Of a stretch of 64,000 nucleotides of DNA, positions 56,495-64,000 are shown piece by piece (positions within the stretch are counted from its first letter, which is position 1; every line of letters begins with the position of its first letter). Source of the DNA: Demequina silvatica (lineage in GTDB: Bacteria > Actinomycetota > Actinomycetes > Actinomycetales > Demequinaceae); NCBI RefSeq assembly GCF_000971215.1, contig NZ_BBMA01000011.1, positions 78,974 to 142,973 on the forward strand. The letters run 5' to 3'. Under the pieces are notes generated by a model, which was not told the origin of the DNA, ran no database searches, and saw only the letters and a list, made by a program, of their open reading frames with translations. Made by a program: the position numbers and the translations under genes.

Positions 56495-56513
56495 CACCCG
56501 CATCGCGGGTGCT
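56495..56513 (+). terminator. Hairpin after M16 peptidase gene
   Basis: GCACCCGC, ATC, GCGGGTGC: 8-bp perfect stem with a 3-nt loop followed by TTAT, 23 nt after the stop and just beyond a 10-mer copy (56477-56486). Confidence 0.6.
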
Positions 56514-56566
56514 TATGCTGCCCTTACACACTTGCCAGGCATCTCCCAGGTTGCGTCCATACGGTC

Positions 56567-56583
56567 TCACCGACAGTCGGTGA
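56567..56583. promoter_or_regulatory. 17-bp palindrome upstream of the MacB-like exporter operon
   Basis: TCACCGAC-A-GTCGGTGA is a perfect inverted repeat 18 nt before the first adaptor gene, typical of a regulator binding site. No regulator gene is adjacent. A one-mismatch 10-mer (56597) overlaps the start region. Confidence 0.6.
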
Positions 56584-56601
56584 CGATCGAACGGATGGAC
56601 G

Positions 56602-57867
56602 ATGCCCCACAACCCTTCCCGATGGACACGCGTGCGGACGTGGGGGGTGCCCGCCGGGGCGGTCCTCGCGGGCGTCGGCATAGGTGCCGGCGCCATGGCG
56701 CTGTGGGCCCCTGAGAGCGAGCAGCAGGGCCGCGACGCCCTCGCGATGGAGGGCGGCGCCGAGCAGACCGTGACCGTCGGGCTGCAGACGCTCGAGGAGT
56801 CCGTGTCCGCCACCGGCACGCTCGCGGCCGTGGCCTCCGACTCGCTCGCGTTCGACGCGTCGGGCACCGTCACGAAGGTGAAGGTCGAGGCGGGCGACAC
56901 CGTCGAGAAGGGCGACGTGATCGCCACCATCGACACGCTGCAGCTCACGGCCTCGCTGCGGTCCGCGCAGGCGGAGCTCGCGCAGGCGAAGGCGACGCTC
57001 GCGAACCTCGAGGACGCCGACGACGGCTCCGACTCGAGCGCCGCGCAGATCTCCGCCGCCGAGGCGCAGGTCGCGGTGCTGAAGGAGTCCGTCGCGGACG
57101 CGAGGGACGCGATGGGCGACGCCACGCTCACGGCCGACATGGCCGGGCTCGTCACGGCCCAGCCGTACGAGGTCGGGGACGTGGTGACGGGCGGGTCGTC
57201 GTCGAGCGCGTCGAGCGGGACCTCAGGGACGTCCGGCGCCTCCGCGATGACCGGCACCACCACGGCCGCGACCACCACCACGGACTCCGGCGTCACCATC
57301 GTGGGTCAGGACGAGTGGACGGTCTCCGTGAGCCTGTCCGAGGACGAGGTCGCCCAGATCGCCGAGGGCAACCAGGTGACCTTCACGTCGGACGACGTCG
57401 ACGGCGAGTTCTTCGGCCTCGTCACGGACATCGCGAACCTGCCGACCACCACGGGCGGAAGCGCGACCTATGCCGTCGAGCTGCAGGTCACGGGCGACGT
57501 CGAGGGCCTGTACGAGGGCACCTCCGTCACCGCGGACATCGTCTACCTCCGCCAGGTCGACGTCCTCGCCATCCCGACCAACGCGGTGACCACCACGGAC
57601 GGCGTGTCCACGGTGACCGTGGTGGACGATGCGGGGGAGACCGAGGAGCGCGAGGTCACCTTGGGCGACACGATCGGCAGCTACACCGAGGTCACGGACG
57701 GCCTCGAGGAGGGCGAGCAGCTCCAGGTCACCGTGATCACCTCGTCCGGGGAGACGGGGACCGAGGGCCTCGAGGACATGTTCGGCGGGCAGCTTCCCGA
57801 GGGCTTCGAGATGCCGACCGGCGGTCAGATGCCCACCGGCGGCCAGTTCCCGGGCGGGCAGGGCTGA
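56602..57867 (+). CDS. HlyD/RND-type membrane-fusion adaptor (first of two)
   Basis: 421 residues. One N-terminal membrane helix (about 12-35) is followed by a lipoyl-like domain (GTVTKVKVEAGDTVEKGDVIATID) and a short coiled coil (LRSAQAELAQAKATLANLE; ISAAEAQVAVLKESVADARD). Ser/Gly/Thr linkers and beta-barrel domains follow, and the tail is Met/Gly/Pro-rich (EMPTGGQMPTGGQFPGG). It pairs with the ABC genes directly after it (TGATG overlap). In a monoderm there is no outer membrane, so it probably shapes the extracytoplasmic end of the exporter or presents substrate. Confidence 0.85.
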   Translation: MPHNPSRWTRVRTWGVPAGAVLAGVGIGAGAMALWAPESEQQGRDALAMEGGAEQTVTVGLQTLEESVSATGTLAAVASDSLAFDASGTVTKVKVEAGDTVEKGDVIATIDTLQLTASLRSAQAELAQAKATLANLEDADDGSDSSAAQISAAEAQVAVLKESVADARDAMGDATLTADMAGLVTAQPYEVGDVVTGGSSSSASSGTSGTSGASAMTGTTTAATTTTDSGVTIVGQDEWTVSVSLSEDEVAQIAEGNQVTFTSDDVDGEFFGLVTDIANLPTTTGGSATYAVELQVTGDVEGLYEGTSVTADIVYLRQVDVLAIPTNAVTTTDGVSTVTVVDDAGETEEREVTLGDTIGSYTEVTDGLEEGEQLQVTVITSSGETGTEGLEDMFGGQLPEGFEMPTGGQMPTGGQFPGGQG

Positions 57868-58562
57868 TGGCCGCACCCGTCATCGAGCTGACCGGCGCGC
57901 GAAAGACGTACCACACGGGCGACATCGAGTTCGAGGCGCTGCGCGGCATCGATTGCAGGATCTTCCCGGGCGAGTACGTGGCGATCGTGGGCCCCTCGGG
58001 CTCCGGCAAGTCCACGCTCATGAACATCCTCGGCTGCCTCGACGTGCTCACCTCCGGCAGCTACGTGCTCGCGGGCGAGGACGTCTCCCGCATGGACGAG
58101 GTGGCGCTCGCGTCCGCCAGGAACCGCCGCATCGGCTTCGTGTTCCAGCAGTTCCACCTGCTGTCCAGCCTCACCGCGCTGGGCAACGTGGAGCTCCCGC
58201 TGGTGTACGCGGGCGTGTCGCCGGCCGAGCGCCGGGACCGCGCCATGGTCGCGCTCGAGCGGGTCGGGCTGGGCGACAAGAGCCGCAACCACCCCGGGCA
58301 GCTGTCGGGTGGCCAGCAGCAGCGCGTCGCGATCGCGCGGGCGCTGGTGACCGAGCCCGCGATCGTGCTCGCGGACGAGCCGACGGGCAACCTCGACTCG
58401 CACTCGACGCGCGACGTCCTGGGCATGCTCGACGACCTTCACTCCGAGGGCTCGACCATCGTCCTCATCACCCACGAGTCCGACGTCGCCGCGCGCGCGG
58501 GGACCGTCTACAACGTCACCGACGGGCAGTTCGTCGGGGCGGGAACGGAGATCGCCAAGTGA
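57867..58562 (+). CDS. ABC transporter ATP-binding protein, MacB/LolD type
   Basis: 231 residues. Walker A GPSGSGKST at 42-50, Q-loop VFQQFHLL, signature LSGGQQQR, Walker B IVLADEPTGNLD and switch His in ITHES. This subfamily powers MacB-like mechanotransmission exporters. The ATG overlaps the preceding stop, and the stop overlaps the permease start (GTGA). Confidence 0.94.
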   Translation: MAAPVIELTGARKTYHTGDIEFEALRGIDCRIFPGEYVAIVGPSGSGKSTLMNILGCLDVLTSGSYVLAGEDVSRMDEVALASARNRRIGFVFQQFHLLSSLTALGNVELPLVYAGVSPAERRDRAMVALERVGLGDKSRNHPGQLSGGQQQRVAIARALVTEPAIVLADEPTGNLDSHSTRDVLGMLDDLHSEGSTIVLITHESDVAARAGTVYNVTDGQFVGAGTEIAK

Positions 58563-59791
58563 GGCCCGCCGACCTGCTCGCCAGCTCCTGGCGTGCGATC
58601 CGCTCCCACAAGATGCGGTCCATCCTCACCATGCTCGGGATCGTCGTCGGCATCGCGTCCGTGGTGCTCACCGTCGGGCTCGGGCTCGGCACCCAGAAGG
58701 ACGTGTCCGAGCAGATCGCCGCGCTCGGCTCCGACCTGCTGATCGTGTCGCCCGGCTCGTCGACCGACGAGAGTGGCCTGCGCGGCGGCTTCGGCAGCGG
58801 CGAGACCCTCACGCTCACCGACGCGGAGGCGCTCGCCTCCGAGGTCGCGGTGCCCGACGCGGCGGACGTCGCCGCCGAGAAGACCGCCAGCCTGTCGCTC
58901 GAGTACGGCGAGAGCAACTGGACCACGGACGTGACGGGCACCTCGACCAGCTGGGCCGACGTCCGTTCGCGGGAGCTCCTGTACGGGAGCTTCTTCACCG
59001 AGGACGATGCGACGGCGGCGGCCTCCGTGATCGTCCTGGGCGCGGAGACCGCCCAGGAGCTGTTCGGGAGCACCTCGGTGGTGGGCCAGGACGTCACCAT
59101 CGACGGCGAGGCGTACGAGATCGTCGGCGTGCTGGCGGAGGCCGGATCCTCCGGCGAGACGTCGCTCGACGACATGGCGGTGGTGCCGATGACCACCATG
59201 GTCGAGCAGCTCGACACGTCGGGCAACAGCGAGTCGGTCGATACCATCTACGTGAAGGCGGCGTCCTCCGACGTGCTGAGCGCCGCCTCGCAGGAGACCA
59301 CGTCGCTGCTGCTCAACCTCCACGGCCTCGCGTCCGCCGAGGACGCGGACTTCACGGTCGAGGTGCAGGACTCGCTGCTCGACGCCGCGACCTCCGTGTA
59401 CGAGAAGCTCACCGTGCTGCTCACCGGCATCGCCGCGCTGGCGCTGCTGGTCGGCGGGATCGGCGTGATGAACATCATGCTCGTGTCCGTCACGGAGCGG
59501 ACCAGGGAGATCGGCCTGCGCAAGGCGCTCGGCGCCGCACCCGCGAACATCCGCAACCAGTTCCTCATCGAGGCGATGATCCTGGGCCTCAGCGGCGGCG
59601 CCGTGGGCGTGATCATCGGCGTCGGCCTCGCGCTGGCGCTGCCCTCGGTGCTCGGCTCCACCATCGTCATCTCGGGCCTCGCGCTCGTGGTGTCCGTGGT
59701 GGTCGCCGTCGGGATCGGGGCGGTGTTCGGCGTCTACCCGGCGGCCCGCGCCGCCAAGCTCGCGCCCATCGACGCGCTGCGCGACCAGTGA
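58559..59791 (+). CDS. MacB-like ABC permease (FtsX family)
   Basis: 410 residues. First helix about 18-42 (RSILTMLGIVVGIASVVLTVGLG), then a ~230-residue extracytoplasmic MacB_PCD domain (GETLTLTDAEALASEV onward). The last three helices (about 280-405) hold the conserved NIMLVSVTERTREIGLRKALGAAPANIRNQFLIEA. It ends AKLAPIDALRDQ, typical for the family. It functions as a dimer with the preceding ATPase. Confidence 0.93.
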   Translation: MRPADLLASSWRAIRSHKMRSILTMLGIVVGIASVVLTVGLGLGTQKDVSEQIAALGSDLLIVSPGSSTDESGLRGGFGSGETLTLTDAEALASEVAVPDAADVAAEKTASLSLEYGESNWTTDVTGTSTSWADVRSRELLYGSFFTEDDATAAASVIVLGAETAQELFGSTSVVGQDVTIDGEAYEIVGVLAEAGSSGETSLDDMAVVPMTTMVEQLDTSGNSESVDTIYVKAASSDVLSAASQETTSLLLNLHGLASAEDADFTVEVQDSLLDAATSVYEKLTVLLTGIAALALLVGGIGVMNIMLVSVTERTREIGLRKALGAAPANIRNQFLIEAMILGLSGGAVGVIIGVGLALALPSVLGSTIVISGLALVVSVVVAVGIGAVFGVYPAARAAKLAPIDALRDQ

Positions 59792-59821
59792 ACGTGAACG
59801 ACTGAGAGATAGGACACCCTC

Positions 59822-60727
59822 ATGAAGAAGACCCAGCTGTCGATCGTGACGGCGATGCTCGGCGTCGCCCTCCTCAGCGGATGCTCCGCCGGCGAGGCCG
59901 CCGAGACCGAGGCCTCCGCCTCCGCCGACGCCTCCACCCCCGTGCTGGGAAGCGTGGACGATGCGGGGGGCCGGGCGCCTTCCGGCGTCACCGGCGAGAT
60001 CGCGTACGTCACCGACGGTGTCGCCCAGGTGCAGGACGGCTCCACCCAGACGGCCGTGAGCTTCGACGACTCCACCACCGTGACCCAGCAGGTCGACATC
60101 GCGCTCGCGGACATCGCGGTCGGGGCCTGCGTGGTCGCGACGCTCGGCGACGACGACACCGCCACGACCATCAGCGTGACCGACGCCGACGAGGACGGCA
60201 CCTGCTCGACCGGCTTCGGCGGCGGCATGGGCGGCTTCGACCGCGGCGAGATGCCCACGGACGGCGAGATGCCCACCGACATGCCCACCGCGATGCCCGA
60301 GGGCGGCGAGATCCCCGACGGCGCGCCCACCGCGATGCCCGACGGCGGCGAGATGCCGGGCGGCGGGTTCGACGCGGCCTCGCTGGTCGCCGGCACCGTG
60401 ACCTCCGTCGCGGGCGGCGAGCTGACGGTCGAGTCGACGGACGGCGAGGAGTCGACCGTGACGGCCGCCGCGGACGCCACCATCACGGGAACGGAGGACG
60501 CCGACCTCGACGCGATCGAGGTGGGCCAGTGCATGACCGCGAACGGAGAGTCGGACACGTCCGGCGGGTACGCCGCCACCACGATCTCCGTGTTCGCGCC
60601 CGGCGACGACGGCTGCGTCTCCGCGACGGGCTTCGGCGGCGGTCGCGGGGGCATGCCCGGCGGCGGCGAGATGCCGGGCGGCGACGCGGCCGTCACCGAC
60701 GAGCCGGCGCTCGAGAGCGCGTCGTGA
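59822..60727 (+). CDS. Lipoprotein with two DUF5666-like domains
   Basis: 301 residues. The lipobox is LLSGC. Two related beta-rich segments (GVTGEIAYVTDGVAQVQDGSTQTAVSF ... ADIAVGACVVATLG and VAGTVTSVAGGELTVESTDGEESTVTAAADATITG ... DAIEVGQCMTAN) are each followed by a Met/Pro/Gly-rich stretch. Each module has a pair of cysteines. The Met-rich repeats (GEMPTDGEMPTDMPTAMP) recall copper-binding or simply flexible linkers; this is uncertain. GATAGGA is upstream. It ends with GTGA overlap into the second adaptor gene. Confidence 0.8.
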   Translation: MKKTQLSIVTAMLGVALLSGCSAGEAAETEASASADASTPVLGSVDDAGGRAPSGVTGEIAYVTDGVAQVQDGSTQTAVSFDDSTTVTQQVDIALADIAVGACVVATLGDDDTATTISVTDADEDGTCSTGFGGGMGGFDRGEMPTDGEMPTDMPTAMPEGGEIPDGAPTAMPDGGEMPGGGFDAASLVAGTVTSVAGGELTVESTDGEESTVTAAADATITGTEDADLDAIEVGQCMTANGESDTSGGYAATTISVFAPGDDGCVSATGFGGGRGGMPGGGEMPGGDAAVTDEPALESAS

Positions 60728-62625
60728 CGCGCGCGGGCCTGCTCTCGGGGCGCAGGCGGTGGCTGCTCGCCGCCGCGCCCGTGGCGATCGGAGCGGTCGC
60801 GGCCACCGTGGTGCTCACGGGAGCCTCGTCCGCGTCGGCCACCTACCGGACCGCCGCCGCGCAGACCGGGGACGTCACGCAGACGCTCACCGCGACCGGC
60901 GCCATCGCCTCCGCCAGCCAGCGCGACCTCGCGTTCCAGGTGGACGGCACGGTCGCCAAGGTCAAGGTCCAGGAGGGCGACACCGTCGAGGCGGGCGACG
61001 TGCTCGCGCGGCTCGACACCGGCGACCTGGAGGACGCGGTCACCGAGGCGAATGAGGCGCTCGCGGACGCCAAGGAGGCCCTCGCGGAGGACCTGGAGGC
61101 GCAGAGCGAGGGCAGCTCCACCTCGAGCACCTCGTCCTCCACCACGGCGTCCTCGGCCGCGTACTCCGCGGAGCCCTCCACCGCGGACCCGACCACCGCG
61201 GTCGCCGCGGTGTACGTGCCCGGCGACACGCGCATCGTCCTCACCGCCGCGGGCGGGGACGCGACCTCCGTGGAGGAGGCGCGCGCCGCTCTGGTGGCGG
61301 CGCAGGACGCCCTGCTCGATCAGTACGACGTGGCGCAGGCGCTCCTCGAGGCCGCTCAGACGGCCTCCGCGGAGGCGCAGGAGATCTGCGCCGCGTTCAC
61401 CGAGGGCGGCACGGAGGACGCGTTCGAGGGTGCGGCGGAGGGCGATGCGGATGCGTCCGCGGAGGCGCTGGCGGCCTGTCAGGAGGCGACCGACGCGGCG
61501 CTGGAGGCGTCCCAGGTCTCGATCGAGGCGCAGGCGACGCTCATGGAGCTCGCGGCGGACGTGGACGCGGCCGTCGCGGCGCTGCAGGAGGCGATCGCCG
61601 CGGATGGCGGTGCTGCGGGCGGCTCCGACGGCGGCGGCTCGACGGATGGATCCACGGGCGGTGACGGCGGCTCGCTGCCCAGTGGAGACGCCGGTGCGAC
61701 CGGCGGCGACGCGCCGACGCAGGAGCAGGGCGGCACGTCGCTCCAGGGCACGCCCGACGCCGCGACCGGCGGCACAACGTCCGACGCCGGCACCGCGACG
61801 GACACCGAGAGCGGGATGACCGGCTCGACCGCGGAGGACACCGTTCCGAGCGCCGCGGACATCCTCGCGGACAAGGCCGACATCACGGCGGCGCGCGCCG
61901 CGCTGAAGGTCGCGCAGCAGCAGGTCGAGCACGCGACGCTGACGGCCCCGGTCGCCGGCACGGTGGTCTCGGTCGCGATCGCCGAGGACGCCGCGGTGAC
62001 GGCAGGCGACACCACCGCCGCGATCACCGTGGTGTCCGACAACTCCTACCTGGTCGAGCTGTCCGTGGGCCTCACGGAGGCCCAGCTGCTCGCGGTCGGG
62101 CAGGAGGCGGGGCTCACCCTCACCAGCAGCGGCGAGGTGGTCGACGGCGTCGTGTCGAGCGTCAGCAACGTGAACTCGGGCAACGACTTCGCGCAGGCGT
62201 ACGCGGTCACCATCGCGGTCGCGGACCCCGGCTTCGAGATCAGGATCGGCGCCGCGACCCGCATGAGCATCACCGTGGCCGGCGCGACCGGCGTGCTCGT
62301 GGTGCCCACCTCGGCCGTGGCGGACGCTGCGGGCGACGCGACGGTTCAGGTGGTCGGCGAGGACGGCACCGCCACCCAGGCGGCGATCGAGACCGGCGCC
62401 GTGGGCGCCGTCTACACCGAGGTCACGTCGGGTCTCGAGGCGGGCGACGAGGTGATCCTCGCGGACCTCACCACGGAGCTCACGTCCGGCGACGAGGAGT
62501 CGGAGGAGTCCAGCGGCCTGCTGGGCGGCCTCGACAGCGGCTCGTCGGAGACCGAGGACCAGCAGATGCAGTTCCCCGGCGGTGGCGCGGGCGGCGGCAT
62601 GGTGCCGCCCGGATTCGCGGGCTAG
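60724..62625 (+). CDS. HlyD/RND-type membrane-fusion adaptor (second of two), large
   Basis: 633 residues. Signal/anchor helix (about 12-33), lipoyl half-motif (GTVAKVKVQEGDTVEAGDVLARLD near 75-97), and a very long Ala/Glu-rich coiled-coil arm (about 100-400) interrupted by Ser/Thr and Gly/Asp-rich segments. The returning lipoyl half (HATLTAPVAGTVVSVAIAEDAAVTAGDTTAAI near 400) and beta-barrel domains follow, then a Met/Gly tail (QMQFPGGGAGGGM). Much longer than the first adaptor. It is the last gene of the exporter operon. The substrate of the system is not evident. Confidence 0.83.
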   Translation: MTRAGLLSGRRRWLLAAAPVAIGAVAATVVLTGASSASATYRTAAAQTGDVTQTLTATGAIASASQRDLAFQVDGTVAKVKVQEGDTVEAGDVLARLDTGDLEDAVTEANEALADAKEALAEDLEAQSEGSSTSSTSSSTTASSAAYSAEPSTADPTTAVAAVYVPGDTRIVLTAAGGDATSVEEARAALVAAQDALLDQYDVAQALLEAAQTASAEAQEICAAFTEGGTEDAFEGAAEGDADASAEALAACQEATDAALEASQVSIEAQATLMELAADVDAAVAALQEAIAADGGAAGGSDGGGSTDGSTGGDGGSLPSGDAGATGGDAPTQEQGGTSLQGTPDAATGGTTSDAGTATDTESGMTGSTAEDTVPSAADILADKADITAARAALKVAQQQVEHATLTAPVAGTVVSVAIAEDAAVTAGDTTAAITVVSDNSYLVELSVGLTEAQLLAVGQEAGLTLTSSGEVVDGVVSSVSNVNSGNDFAQAYAVTIAVADPGFEIRIGAATRMSITVAGATGVLVVPTSAVADAAGDATVQVVGEDGTATQAAIETGAVGAVYTEVTSGLEAGDEVILADLTTELTSGDEESEESSGLLGGLDSGSSETEDQQMQFPGGGAGGGMVPPGFAG

Positions 62626-62654
62626 GGGACGGACGGCCCGCCCCGGGCGCCCGG

Positions 62655-62660
62655 TACGCT
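62655..62660 (+). promoter_or_regulatory. -10 box for leaderless dapB
   Basis: TACGCT lies 6 nt before the dapB ATG at 62667; no ribosome-binding site is present. Confidence 0.45.
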
Positions 62661-62666
62661 CGACGC

Positions 62667-63410
62667 ATGATCTCCGTCGCCGTGCTGGGCGCCTCCGGGC
62701 GCATGGGTTCCCATGTGGTGGACGCCGTGAACGGCGCCCCCGACCTCGAGCTGGTGGCCTCCCTGGACCACGGCGACGACCTCGCCCAGGCCGCGCGCGC
62801 GGGGGCCTCCGTCGCGGTCGACTTCACGGTCCCCAGCGCCACCGAGGCGAACGTCCACGCGCTCATCGACGCCGGGATCCACGCTGTTGTCGGCACCACC
62901 GGGTGGACCGCCGAGTCGCTGCTTCGGGTCGAGGAGCACCTCCGCGAGCGTCCCGAGCTGGGCGTCCTCATCGCCCCGAACTTCTCGCTGGGCGCGGTGC
63001 TCGCGATGCGGTTCTCCGCGGCCGCGGCGCGCTACTTCGAGTCCGTCGAGATCGTCGAGCTGCACCACCCCGACAAGGTGGACGCGCCATCGGGCACCGC
63101 GACCCACACGGCTCAGGGCATCGCGGCGGCGCGCGCGGCGGCGGGCATCGGCCCGTCGCCCGACGCGACCACGCACGACCCCGACGGCGCGCGCGGCGCG
63201 GTGGTCGACGGGGTCCACGTCCACGCGGTGCGCCTGCGCGGCCTGGTCGCGCACGAGGAGGTGCTGCTGGGCAACCCCGGCGAGCAGCTTACCATCCGCA
63301 CCGACAGCTTCGACCGCATCAGCTTCATGCCCGGCGTGCTCCTGGGCGTGCGCGAGGTTGCGCGCCACCCGGGCCTCACCGTGGGCCTCGACCGCTACAT
63401 GGCGCTGTGA
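62667..63410 (+). CDS. dapB: 4-hydroxy-tetrahydrodipicolinate reductase
   Basis: 247 residues; lysine and diaminopimelate synthesis. GASGRMGS at 8-15 binds NAD(P)H. VGTTGW, APNFSLGAVL, the catalytic ELHHPDKVDAPSGTA and the C-terminal SFDRISFMPGVLLGVREV are present. A leaderless start is likely. It is downstream of the exporter operon but with its own promoter. Confidence 0.97.
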   Translation: MISVAVLGASGRMGSHVVDAVNGAPDLELVASLDHGDDLAQAARAGASVAVDFTVPSATEANVHALIDAGIHAVVGTTGWTAESLLRVEEHLRERPELGVLIAPNFSLGAVLAMRFSAAAARYFESVEIVELHHPDKVDAPSGTATHTAQGIAAARAAAGIGPSPDATTHDPDGARGAVVDGVHVHAVRLRGLVAHEEVLLGNPGEQLTIRTDSFDRISFMPGVLLGVREVARHPGLTVGLDRYMAL

Positions 63411-63420
63411 GGGCGGTGCG

Positions 63421-63879
63421 GTGAGCGTGATGCGGCGCCCGGCGTTCCTCGCCGCGGTCGCGACCACGGTGCTGCTCGCGCTGCTCGTCGGCGTGGTGGC
63501 GAACATCGCGTTCGCGCTCCTGCAGACGCCCGGCGTCATCGCGAAGCTGATGGGCGCGCTGGTGCTGGTGCTGCCCGTGATCGCGGTGTGGTTCCTGGTC
63601 AACGAGTGGCGCACCGGCATCACCGTGCAGCGCATGGCGACCCGCCTCGAGGCCGAGGGCGGGCTGCCGCTGCACGACGGCGCGCGCGACGCCCACGGGC
63701 GGCTCACCGACGAGGCCGCGCAGGATCTCTACGAGGTCGCGCGTACCGGCGTCGAGCTGGAGCCGCAGAGCTGGGCCGCCTGGTTCCACCTGGCGTTCGC
63801 CTACGAGGCGGTCAAGGAGAAGGCGGAGGCGCGTAAGGCGCTGCGCCACGCTGCGACGTTGTTCCGCGCGCAGGGCTGA
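63421..63879 (+). CDS. Membrane protein with C-terminal TPR-like segment
   Basis: 152 residues. Two membrane helices (about 8-30 and 38-60) are followed by a soluble helical region whose end (EPQSWAAWFHLAFAYEAVKEKAEARKALRHAATLF) matches a tetratricopeptide unit. GTG 63421 lies 10 nt after dapB with a weak site (GAGGGCGG). The family is not recognised by name; such proteins follow dapB in related actinobacteria. Confidence 0.7.
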   Translation: MSVMRRPAFLAAVATTVLLALLVGVVANIAFALLQTPGVIAKLMGALVLVLPVIAVWFLVNEWRTGITVQRMATRLEAEGGLPLHDGARDAHGRLTDEAAQDLYEVARTGVELEPQSWAAWFHLAFAYEAVKEKAEARKALRHAATLFRAQG

Positions 63880-64000
63880 CAAGCCTCCCTCGTCGTACCT
63901 GCCCGGGTCTCCCCGGTGTCTCAGTGGCCTCGCGGCCTTGGTTATCCCCAGCTGGAAGATCCCTGATCCATCCCCGCGGAGGTGTCCGCCGCGTCGTGCC

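Noticed and set aside
26948..59965. GGACGATGCG explained as codons for a favoured Asp-Asp-Ala tripeptide
   Set aside because: The same word lies in other frames (RIVP, PASS, GRC), in the opposite orientation and in intergenic DNA, and it uses GAT where GAC is the norm. Other Asp-Asp-Ala sites in the window use GAC GAC.

Overview
This window is a GC-rich stretch of actinobacterial chromosome. Third codon positions are almost always G or C, and starts are often GTG or TTG. The gene order matches the conserved actinobacterial housekeeping block: ffh, rpsP, khpA, rimM, trmD, rplS, lepB, rnhB, DUF2469, yraN, comM, dprA, xerC, whiG-type sigma, M23 peptidase, rpsB, tsf, pyrH, frr, cdsA, rlmN, dxr, rip1, ispG, GNAT, proS, DUF4439, rimP, nusA, ylxR, infB, rbfA, truB, ribF, rpsO, pnp, M16 peptidase, dapB. 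A member of the Micrococcales (for example near Cellulomonadaceae or Demequinaceae) is my inference from style and gene content, not a database result. Almost all genes lie on the + strand. Exceptions are two small membrane proteins (8764-9616), an M23 peptidase (22658-23176), an alpha/beta hydrolase (40971-42023) and a ferritin-like lipoprotein (44076-45032).

Five accessory blocks interrupt the core. (1) 2589-7804 is a flavin redox operon: three exported FMN-binding-domain proteins, two ferric-reductase-like membrane flavocytochromes and an ApbE flavin transferase, mostly with overlapping stop and start codons. (2) 8764-9616 holds two paralogous four-helix membrane proteins. (3) 13403-17616 holds a TetR regulator and two DHA2-family exporters; related palindromic operators lie over the tetR promoter and over the second exporter's promoter. 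(4) 34201-40889 holds two large exported surface proteins, one with three C-terminal SLH domains. (5) 56602-62625 holds a MacB-like ABC exporter flanked by two HlyD-type adaptors and a DUF5666-like lipoprotein, preceded by a 17-bp palindrome.

The most unusual signal is not a gene. The 10-mer GGACGATGCG (or its complement) occurs at least 32 times in 64 kb, 18 on one strand and 14 on the other. It lies in intergenic DNA and in several different reading-frame contexts inside genes, and it forms inverted pairs between genes, one of them a 16-bp hairpin. Density, lack of orientation and terminator-like inverted pairs resemble the DNA uptake sequences of Neisseria and Pasteurellaceae. I know of no such family in Actinobacteria. 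A second word, GGGGGAG, is strongly strand-biased (19 to 2) and may be a chromosome-polarity motif.

Promoters with a -10 box 6-7 nt before the start codon suggest leaderless mRNAs for rimM, tetR, proS, the M16 peptidase gene and dapB. I found no tRNA, rRNA, CRISPR array, prophage or insertion sequence.
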